A stretch of DNA of 11,120 nt from CBDTYW01 sp965364735 (GTDB taxonomy: Bacteria > Actinomycetota > Nitriliruptoria > Nitriliruptorales > Nitriliruptoraceae): assembly GCA_965364735.1 (NCBI GenBank), contig CBDTYW010000112.1:1-11120 (forward strand), read 5' to 3'. Below are positions 6,140 through 11,120 of this stretch, one piece after another; the stretch's first letter is position 1, and every line of letters starts with the position of its first letter. The translations under genes were made by a program, and so were the position numbers. The notes beneath the pieces are model-generated. The model was not told the DNA's origin. It saw only the letters and a list, made by a program, of their open reading frames with translations, and ran no database searches.

Positions 6140-6167
6140 CCGACCGGGGGTCAGGACCCGAGGTCGG
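6140..6167. other. Inverted repeat in the rpsP/META intergenic region
   Basis: Outer arms CCGACC (6140-6145) and GGTCGG (6162-6167) enclose a second, inner pairing GGGTC/GACCC. It lies just after the possible rpsP -10 element, so it could be an operator or the first hairpin of the rpsP leader. Confidence 0.35.
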
Positions 6168-6177
6168 CATGCGGGCA

Positions 6178-6183
6178 AGACTA
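6178..6183 (-). promoter_or_regulatory. Possible -10 element for the rpsP cluster
   Basis: TAGTCT on the minus strand fits TAnnnT, and the transcript would have a leader of roughly 220 bases before rpsP. No good -35 hexamer lies at 16-18 bases. Among the sites in this 274-base gap it is the best candidate I see, but it is weak. Confidence 0.3.
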
Positions 6184-6224
6184 CCGGACCTCGACCGCGG
6201 CCGGCCACCTCGAAGGACCGTGAG

Positions 6225-6995
6225 ATGCGTGTGACCGCTTCGCTCGTGCTCGCCGGTGTCCTCGCCCTGTCCGGGTGTGGCGACATCGGGGCGATCGACA
6301 CCCGGGACCCGTCGGGCGATTGGCAGCTGGTCACCGGCACGGTCGACGGCGCCGAGGTCCCGGAGGCGGACGCGATCACGCTCGAGTTCGCCGAAGGTCG
6401 TGTCGGCGGGCGTGCTGCCTGCAACTCCTACTTCGGTGAGGTCCAGGTGGGCGGGACGGTCTGGAGCGGCGGCGGGTACGGGCAGACCGAGATGGGCTGT
6501 GAGGGCCCGCTCATGGACGCCGAACGGATCTACCTGACCGCCCTGGCTCGCATCTCGAGCTTCGAGGTCACCGACGACGCCCTGACGCTGGTCGGCGACG
6601 GGGTCCGGCTCGACTTCACCCGCCAGGCCGAGATCCCGGCGGCCGACGTCGTCGGGACCCGATGGCTGCTCGACACCGTCTTCACCGGCGTCGGAGGCGC
6701 GGGCGCCGCCTCGTCGGTCAGCGGTGACGACGCCGTGCTCGTCTTCAGCGACGACGGCACGTTCACCGCGGCGACCGGGTGCCGCGAGCTGCGCGGGACC
6801 TACGCCTTCGTCGGCGCGGAGATCCAGGTCCGCGACCTCTCTGCCGACGGCGACTGCCCTCCGGATCTGCAGCGGCAGGACTCGGAGGTCATCGCGACCC
6901 TCGAGGGGGCCATGACCGTCGCAGTCGTCGAGGACCGCCTCACCCTGACGGCGATCGGCGGCTCCCCGGGGCTCGGGTTCCGCGCTCAGCGCTGA
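6225..6995 (+). CDS. Lipoprotein with two META (HslJ-like) domains
   Basis: 256 residues. A lipoprotein signal peptide ends in the lipobox Leu-Ser-Gly-Cys (15-18), so the mature protein should be anchored to the outer face of the membrane at Cys18. Two META domains follow. The first spans about 30-132: SGDWQLV, then GGRAACNSYFG with Cys66 and QTEMGC with Cys92. The second spans about 144-254: GTRWLLD, then FTAATGCRELRGTY with Cys186 and a partner Cys211. The paired cysteines suggest one disulfide per domain. META domains occur in E. coli HslJ (heat-shock, novobiocin resistance), but a molecular function is not established. GAAGGA lies seven bases before the ATG. The gene is divergent from rpsP and converges on the LLM oxidoreductase with 12 bases between stops. 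Confidence 0.9.
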   Translation: MRVTASLVLAGVLALSGCGDIGAIDTRDPSGDWQLVTGTVDGAEVPEADAITLEFAEGRVGGRAACNSYFGEVQVGGTVWSGGGYGQTEMGCEGPLMDAERIYLTALARISSFEVTDDALTLVGDGVRLDFTRQAEIPAADVVGTRWLLDTVFTGVGGAGAASSVSGDDAVLVFSDDGTFTAATGCRELRGTYAFVGAEIQVRDLSADGDCPPDLQRQDSEVIATLEGAMTVAVVEDRLTLTAIGGSPGLGFRAQR

Positions 6996-7007
6996 ACAGC
7001 GACTGGG

Positions 7008-8045
7008 TCAGGACACCCAGCTCTTGAGCTGACGCAGCTCGCCGACGCCGTCCTTGCCGGCGGAGACGATGTTGAGCATCGTGACGCCGGCCTCCTCGAA
7101 GGCGGCGATGCGCTCCTTGATGAAGCTCTCCGACCCGACGAGGTTGGTCTCCTCGAGGAAGTCGAACGGCACCTTCGCGGCGGCCTCGTCCTTCTTGCCG
7201 TCGAGGTAGAGGTCCTGGATCTCCTTGGCCTCCGCCTCGTAGCCGTAGCGCGAGAACAGGTCGTTGTAGAAGTTGCGGCCGCGCGCGCCCATCCCACCGA
7301 CGTACAGCGCGACCATGTGCCGCGTGAAGTCGAGGATCTGCTTGCGCTCCTCGCCCTCGGCGATGGCGAACGCCCCGCCGGCCGTGATCTCCATCGTCCC
7401 GAGGTCGGCGTCGCGCTTCGCGTTGCCGGAGGCGATCGACTCGCCCCAGACGTCGTTCGCCTTCTCCGGGTGGAACAGGATCGGCATCCAGCCGTCGGCG
7501 ATCTCGGCGGTCATCTCGACGTTCTTCGGTCCGAGCGCCGCGACCCAGACGGGGATGTTCGGGCGCACCGGGTGGTTGATGAGCTTCAGCGGCTTGCCGA
7601 GGCCGGTGCCCTCGTCCTCGGGCAGCGGCAGGGTGTAGCTCTTGCCCTGGTAGATGAGCTTCTCGCGGCGCCACAGCATCCGGCAGATGTCGATGATCTC
7701 GCGGGTGCGGCCGATCGGCTTGTCGTACTTGACGCCGTGCCAGCCCTCGATGACCTGCGGCCCGGACGCGCCGAGCCCGAGGATCGCGCGACCGCCGGAG
7801 AGCGAGTCGAGCCCGGCGAACGTCATGCCGATGAGCGCCGGGGTGCGCGAGTAGATCGGCGTGATCGCGGAGCCGATGTGGACCTTCTCCGTCTTGGCGG
7901 CGAGATAGCCCATGAGCGTGGCAGCGTCGAAGGTGTACACCTCCGGCACCCAGATGACGTCGAGCCCCGCGCCCTCGAGCGCGACGACGTGATCAACGGT
8001 GGAGACCGGGTCTCCTGCGTACATCAGGGTGGTGGCGATGCGCAT
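7008..8045 (-). CDS. LLM-class F420-dependent oxidoreductase
   Basis: 345 residues with the luciferase-like TIM-barrel fold. The start MRIATTLMYAGDPV, then LEGAGLDVIWVPEVYTFDA (about 23-41), LGLGASGPQVIEGWHG (about 89-104), LPLPEDEGTGLGKPLKLINH (139-158) and WVAALGPKNVEMTAEIADGW closely resemble the mycobacterial Rv3520c-like family (from memory). Such enzymes transfer hydride using cofactor F420; the substrate is unknown. The ATG at 8045 has GGAG eight bases upstream and the family-typical N-terminus. A GTG at 8117 in the same frame would add 24 residues. It lies six bases after a TAGGTT element, so a minor leaderless longer form is possible. The neighbouring TetR gene points the same way but is 198 bases upstream. 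Confidence 0.93.
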   Translation of the reverse strand: MRIATTLMYAGDPVSTVDHVVALEGAGLDVIWVPEVYTFDAATLMGYLAAKTEKVHIGSAITPIYSRTPALIGMTFAGLDSLSGGRAILGLGASGPQVIEGWHGVKYDKPIGRTREIIDICRMLWRREKLIYQGKSYTLPLPEDEGTGLGKPLKLINHPVRPNIPVWVAALGPKNVEMTAEIADGWMPILFHPEKANDVWGESIASGNAKRDADLGTMEITAGGAFAIAEGEERKQILDFTRHMVALYVGGMGARGRNFYNDLFSRYGYEAEAKEIQDLYLDGKKDEAAAKVPFDFLEETNLVGSESFIKERIAAFEEAGVTMLNIVSAGKDGVGELRQLKSWVS

Positions 8046-8123
8046 CTGTGGCTCTCCGTGAGGGTCAGGAGCGAGGGTGAGGACGGCGACCTGTGGGCAA
8101 CCCAACAGGCGCGTCACCCCCGC

Positions 8124-8129
8124 AACCTA
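8124..8129 (-). promoter_or_regulatory. Possible -10 element for the LLM oxidoreductase
   Basis: TAGGTT on the minus strand fits TAnnnT. Transcription would start near 8117, giving a leader of about 72 bases with the GGAG site before the ATG at 8045. No clear -35 is visible. The rest of the 198-base gap up to the TetR stop shows no coding signal. Confidence 0.35.
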
Positions 8130-8243
8130 GGGTCTTGACGACAGGCGGACCGACTCCGCTCGCACCGCTGACCACTCTGGACAGCCGCGATCTCCGAGCT
8201 GCACGGTCCGGCCGCCGACGCGCCTGAGTCCACCGTCGCGCCG

Positions 8244-8831
8244 TCAGATCGCCAGCGCCCCGACGATGCCGTGGAGCACCTCGGCGACCTCTCGCCGTGC
8301 GGCCGCCTGGTCGGGTGAGCGGGCGACGAGCAGCGCCCCGTCGCGCATCGCCCCGAGCAGGACGTGCGCGAGCGGCACCACCGGCATCGGCTGCATGACG
8401 CCGGCGTCGATGGCGCCCTGCAGCACGAAGATCGTCAGGCCGAGCCCGTGCTGCTCCTCGAGCGCCTTCCAGCGTTCCCAGCCGAGCGCGGTCGGGGCGT
8501 CGAGCAGGACGATGCGCGCGGCGGCCGGGTCCTCAGCGGCGTCGAGGTAGGCGTCGACGCCGAGGTGCAGCGCGTGCAGCGGGTCGGTGGCCTCGGCCGC
8601 CGCGACGGCGATGTCGGCGGTCGTCTGCTCCTCGACGTGGCTGTAGACCGCTGCGAACAGGTCCGCCTTGTCCGCGAAGTGGTGATACATCGCTCCCCTG
8701 CTGACGCCCGCGACCTTCAGGATCGCCGTGGTCGATGCGTCGGCGAACCCGTCGCGGGTGAACACCTCGAGCGCCGCACCGATCAGCTTCGCGCGCGTCG
8801 CCTCGCGGCGCTCCTGCTGGGTTTGGGACAC
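8244..8831 (-). CDS. TetR-family transcriptional repressor
   Basis: 195 residues, typical TetR length. The N-terminal DNA-binding domain has REATRAKLIGAALEVFTRDG (about 9-28) and the helix-turn-helix ASTTAILKVAGVSRGAMYHH (32-51), followed by the conserved FADKADLFAAV. The C-terminal ligand domain, from about residue 68, is variable as usual and does not reveal the inducer. The start is GTG with GGAG ten bases upstream. It is transcribed divergently from the alpha/beta hydrolase across 99 bases holding a palindromic operator, so it probably represses both itself and the hydrolase. Confidence 0.95.
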   Translation of the reverse strand: MSQTQQERREATRAKLIGAALEVFTRDGFADASTTAILKVAGVSRGAMYHHFADKADLFAAVYSHVEEQTTADIAVAAAEATDPLHALHLGVDAYLDAAEDPAAARIVLLDAPTALGWERWKALEEQHGLGLTIFVLQGAIDAGVMQPMPVVPLAHVLLGAMRDGALLVARSPDQAAARREVAEVLHGIVGALAI

Positions 8832-8858
8832 GTGCGGTCAGCTCCGAGTTGAAAACAA

Positions 8859-8896
8859 ACAGACAGGCGGTATGTTTATACCGACAGCTTGTCTGT
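8859..8896. promoter_or_regulatory. Candidate TetR operator and divergent promoter region
   Basis: The core is CGGTATGTTTATACCG (8868-8883), six-base perfect arms around a four-base centre. Around it are outer arms ACAGACA (8859-8865) and TGTCTGT (8890-8896), offset two bases from the core centre. It overlaps a TATAAA (-10-like) on the minus strand (8875-8880). For the plus strand a TTGAAA (8849-8854) with TATGTT (8871-8876) 16 bases later is possible. This is the usual layout for a TetR protein shutting both divergent promoters. Confidence 0.65.
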
Positions 8897-8930
8897 GAAT
8901 GCTACCAACGCACCCCGCGAGGAACCTCCC

Positions 8931-9785
8931 ATGTCCGTCGCCACCTCCGCCGGCAACATCCACGTCCGCGACACCGGCGCCCCCGGCAACCACAACGGCC
9001 ACACCCTGCTGCTCATGTGCGGCTTCCTGAACAACGGCGACCTCTGGCGCCCCGTCGTTCCGGGGCTGCACGCCAACGGCTTCCGCGTCATCACCATCGA
9101 TCCTCCGATGGGGTCACACACCGAGCCGATGCGCCGCGACGCCGACCTCTCGCCTGCCGGGATGGCGCGCATCCTGGGCGAAACCATCGTGGCCCTCGAT
9201 GTCGGTGAAGTCACCCTCGTCGGCAACGACTCCGGCTGCGCGATCACCCAGCTGCTCATCACCAGCGACCACGCCGGCTCCGACCTGGTCGCCCGCGTCG
9301 TGTTCGCCACCGGCGACTTCTTCGAGAACTTCCCGCCGAAGGTGTTCCGACCGCTCTTGCTGCTCCCCAAGATCCCCGGCGGCGTGGCTGCCGCCGTGAC
9401 GGCCTTGCGGGCCAAGGCGTTCTGGCAGTCGCCGACGTCGTTCGGGTGGCTCACCAACACCGCCTTGCCCGACGACATCCGCGAGTCGTTCCTCGCACCT
9501 GCGCTCGCCGACGCCGATGTCCGCGACGACATCGGCAAGGTGCTCAGCGGCCTCGACCCGCAGATCACGCTCGACGTCGCAGAACGCCTGCACACCTACG
9601 ACCGGCCGGTGCTGTTCGCATGGGCGGCCGAGGACAAGTTCTTCCCGGTCGCCCACGCCCATCGCGCCGCAGCGCTGATGCCCGACGCCACGGTCGTGCT
9701 GATCCCCGGATCACGGACCTACGTCATGTGGGACAACCCCGACGCCCTCGTCGCGGCCATCACGACGTTCCACGAGCGAGCCTGA
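8931..9785 (+). CDS. Alpha/beta hydrolase-fold protein with Asp nucleophile elbow and no catalytic His
   Basis: 284 residues of alpha/beta hydrolase fold. After the strand LLLMCGF (26-32), where most relatives have His-Gly, comes the nucleophile elbow LVGNDSGC (96-103) with Asp100, as in haloalkane dehalogenases and epoxide hydrolases. A cap-like region follows (about 130-195), then FAWAAEDKFFPVAHAHR (229-245) with the probable acid Asp235. Where the catalytic His is expected the protein reads IPGSRTYVMWDNPDAL, with Thr in its place. The activity is therefore uncertain: a divergent hydrolase or a non-catalytic binder. GAGGAA lies six bases before the ATG at 8931. An upstream GTG at 8889 lies inside the operator and is unlikely. 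It is probably induced when the TetR ligand is present. Confidence 0.88.
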   Translation: MSVATSAGNIHVRDTGAPGNHNGHTLLLMCGFLNNGDLWRPVVPGLHANGFRVITIDPPMGSHTEPMRRDADLSPAGMARILGETIVALDVGEVTLVGNDSGCAITQLLITSDHAGSDLVARVVFATGDFFENFPPKVFRPLLLLPKIPGGVAAAVTALRAKAFWQSPTSFGWLTNTALPDDIRESFLAPALADADVRDDIGKVLSGLDPQITLDVAERLHTYDRPVLFAWAAEDKFFPVAHAHRAAALMPDATVVLIPGSRTYVMWDNPDALVAAITTFHERA

Positions 9786-9891
9786 GCCGGGAGGCGGGAG
9801 GGACGTCGAGGCAAGGCCGCGAGTCTTCGTCGCACGGCTGCCTGTCGCTCGGCACGATGGTCGGCATCTGCCACCGTCGGCCAGGCCCACC

Positions 9892-10419
9892 GTGGACACC
9901 TTCGTCAAGCTGCTCTCCGGCGGCCACCACAACTCGCTCGGCAACACCGAGCAGGTCGCCGCGATCGTGCTCGCCGACCGCAGCCGCCTCGATGAGCTGT
10001 ACGCGTCCTACTTCTGCGACGACGAGGTCGTCCGCCTGCGGGTGTCGAGCTGCATGAAGCGCGTCGTGATGGCCCAGCCGTCCTGGGGCGCGCCCTACCT
10101 CGACCGGCTGCTGACCGACGTCGCCGCGATTCCCCAGGCGTCAACGCAGTGGACGCTCGCGAACCTGTTCGACCACCTCACACCGTTCATGGACACCCGC
10201 CAGAGGGCCGCAGCGCAGGCGATCATGCAGCGCAACCTCGTCGAGCACGACGACTGGATCGTGAAGAACACGACGATGCAGGTGCTGGCGGACTGGGCTG
10301 CCGAGGACGCCGAGCTGCGCAGCTGGCTGCGCCCGGTGCTGCATGATCTGACCGGCGATCGCCGCAAAGCGGTCGCAGGACGAGCGAACAAGCTTCTGGA
10401 TGCGCTCGCCCCGCCGTGA
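9892..10419 (+). CDS. HEAT-repeat-like helical protein
   Basis: 175 residues, entirely helical in appearance and without signal or membrane segments. Repeated helical pairs suggest HEAT-like structure: EQVAAIVLADRSRLDELYAS, DDEVVRLRVSSCMKRVV, YLDRLLTDVAAIPQASTQWT, RAAAQAIMQRNLVEHDDWIV and VLADWAAEDAELRSWLRPVL. I recall uncharacterised bacterial proteins with the same layout (FVKLLSGG start, DDWIVKN centre), but no established function. It is probably a protein-binding scaffold. The GTG start at 9892 has only a weak AGG upstream, so the exact start is less certain. It follows the hydrolase by 106 bases in the same direction, and whether it shares its transcript is unclear. Confidence 0.8.
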   Translation: MDTFVKLLSGGHHNSLGNTEQVAAIVLADRSRLDELYASYFCDDEVVRLRVSSCMKRVVMAQPSWGAPYLDRLLTDVAAIPQASTQWTLANLFDHLTPFMDTRQRAAAQAIMQRNLVEHDDWIVKNTTMQVLADWAAEDAELRSWLRPVLHDLTGDRRKAVAGRANKLLDALAPP

Positions 10420-10432
10420 ACCACGGGCCACG

Positions 10433-10477
10433 ACGTGTCGAGCGACAGGGGACACGTGCGTCGAGCGGGTCTATCGT
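10433..10477 (+). promoter_or_regulatory. Possible promoter and operator before the cell-wall-binding protein gene
   Basis: TATCGT (10472-10477) fits a -10 element placing transcription start about 20 bases before the ATG. The -35 region is weak. Just upstream an inverted repeat ACGTGTC (10433-10439) / GACACGT (10451-10457) with an 11-base spacer covers the -35 position and could bind a regulator. This is inference from position. Confidence 0.35.
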
Positions 10478-10503
10478 TCGCGGAGCAGCCTCTTGGAGAC
10501 GAC

Positions 10504-11120
10504 ATGGCAGTCAGCGCTCGCTCAGCCCCACGCCTCGCCCTCGCGGCGACGCTCCTCCTGATCGCCGTCATGTTCCTCACCGCCGCACCACCTCGCGCGG
10601 ATGCCGTCGACGGGCCCGTTGACGTCGTCTACATCGCGAGCGGTCGCAACTTCCCGGACGCCCTCGCGGGCTCGACGCTCGCGACGACGCTGCGGGCGCC
10701 GCTTCTGACGGTCGAGCCGCGGCTCCCCTTGCCGCCCGCGACGGTCGCTGCCCTTGAGGCGCTCGACCCGGCCGCGATCATCGTCTTCGGCGGACCAGCC
10801 GCCGTGTCTTCAGAGGTCATCGAGGCGCTCCTCTCGTTCGCCCGGACCGGCTCGGTCACCCGCATCTCGGGTGACGACCGCCACGACACGGCGGCCAAGA
10901 TCGCTGAGGCCCTGCCGAACCCGTCTCCGATCGACGCCGCCACGCTCGACGGCCTTGACAGCGGCGACTTCCTGCGCAGCAACGCGACGCTTGACGCCGC
11001 CACCCTCGACGGCAGGTCCGCTGCCGCCTACCGCGGCTTCTCCCTGCCGATCCAGGCCGCGGCCACTGACGGGAACGCGAGCCTCAGCCTGGCGTCGTTG
11101 ACGCTGTCCGCAGCCGGATC
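10504..11120 (+). CDS. Secreted cell wall-binding repeat 2 protein, 5' part
   Basis: The gene runs off the right edge; 205 codons are present. GGAG lies five bases before the ATG. An N-terminal signal peptide has the hydrophobic run LALAATLLLIAVMFLTAA (11-28) and a likely cleavage after Ala-Asp-Ala34. The mature part matches the cell wall-binding repeat 2 family (PF04122): VVYIASGRNFPDALAGSTLA, AAIIVFGGPAAVSSEVIEAL and RISGDDRHDTAAKIAEAL. In Clostridioides difficile such repeats anchor proteins to the cell wall. After about residue 143 comes a repeated DAATLDG segment (second copy at residues 164-170), one followed by LDSGDFLRS. This resembles linkers in actinobacterial surface proteins. The remaining domains lie outside the window. 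Confidence 0.88.
   Translation, partial: MAVSARSAPRLALAATLLLIAVMFLTAAPPRADAVDGPVDVVYIASGRNFPDALAGSTLATTLRAPLLTVEPRLPLPPATVAALEALDPAAIIVFGGPAAVSSEVIEALLSFARTGSVTRISGDDRHDTAAKIAEALPNPSPIDAATLDGLDSGDFLRSNATLDAATLDGRSAAAYRGFSLPIQAAATDGNASLSLASLTLSAAG
10933..11013 (+). repeat. Short tandem-like repeat encoding DAATLDG twice
   Basis: Two 21-base copies (10933-10953 and 10993-11013) differ by one base and start 60 bases, or 20 codons, apart. They encode Asp-Ala-Ala-Thr-Leu-Asp-Gly within the cell-wall-binding protein. They may be the first units of a longer repeat array beyond the window edge. Confidence 0.6.

Noticed and set aside
5634..6170. 178-codon minus-strand frame with ATG seven bases after the TAGTCT element, overlapping rpsP
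   Set aside because: Pro/Arg-rich low-complexity translation, out of frame with rpsP and without a ribosome-binding site; it looks like a GC-rich shadow.
5606..6424. 272-residue reading of the rpsP frame starting far upstream
   Set aside because: The bS16 family starts at MAVRLRLRR (5950). The upstream part is out of family and overlaps the META gene region.
7317..8138. 273-codon plus-strand frame opposite the LLM oxidoreductase
   Set aside because: Arg/Asp/Val-rich shadow of a clearly conserved gene.
8889..8930. Upstream GTG start for the hydrolase
   Set aside because: It lies inside the operator and has no ribosome-binding site; the ATG at 8931 has GAGGAA at good spacing.
9786..9891. Search for a terminator or promoter between the hydrolase and the HEAT gene
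   Set aside because: I found no convincing hairpin with T-run and no TAnnnT at a useful distance.
10095..10580. 161-codon minus-strand frame across the HEAT and wall-binding genes
   Set aside because: Spans two plus-strand genes and their promoter; Arg/Ser-rich composition marks it as a shadow.

Overview
The window is very GC-rich DNA with almost exclusively G/C third codon positions and several GTG starts. It comes from an actinobacterium. On the minus strand the gene order is rpsP, KH-domain gene, rimM, trmD, rplS, lepB, rnhB, DUF2469 gene, yraN, comM. This is the classic actinobacterial ribosome-assembly and secretion cluster; Mycobacterium tuberculosis carries the same core order, from memory. 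An F420-type luciferase-like oxidoreductase and a secreted protein with a cell-wall-binding repeat 2 domain also fit. A deep-branching lineage such as Nitriliruptoria or Acidimicrobiia is plausible, but the sequence alone does not settle it.

Positions 1-5950 hold the minus-strand housekeeping block. Transcription runs right to left: rpsP (bS16), the KhpA-like KH protein, rimM and trmD are packed with 0-105 nt gaps or overlaps. A 197-nt gap with a good sigma70-type promoter and strong hairpins then precedes rplS (bL19). Next come lepB (signal peptidase I), rnhB (RNase HII), a DUF2469 gene, a previously unlisted 39-codon membrane-protein gene, yraN, and the start of comM, which runs off the left edge just after its Walker A motif. 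The theme is ribosome maturation and tRNA modification, followed by protein export and DNA uptake or processing.

Positions 5951-6224 are a divergent intergenic region with hairpins and a possible rpsP promoter. Positions 6225-6995 (plus) encode a lipoprotein with two META domains. It converges, with only 12 nt between stops, on an LLM-class F420-dependent oxidoreductase (7008-8045, minus).

Positions 8244-9785 are a regulator/target pair: a TetR repressor (minus) and a divergent alpha/beta hydrolase (plus). Their 99-nt intergenic region carries a clear palindromic operator. The hydrolase has an Asp in its nucleophile elbow but lacks the usual catalytic His. After it come a HEAT-like helical protein (9892-10419) and the 5' part of a secreted cell-wall-binding repeat protein (10504 to the right edge).

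There is no gene-free stretch longer than 300 bases. I saw no tRNA, rRNA, CRISPR, insertion sequence or prophage signature. The most novel candidates are the 39-aa membrane protein, the structured leaders of rplS and rpsP, a Glu at the TrmD catalytic-Asp position, and the His-less hydrolase with its operator.
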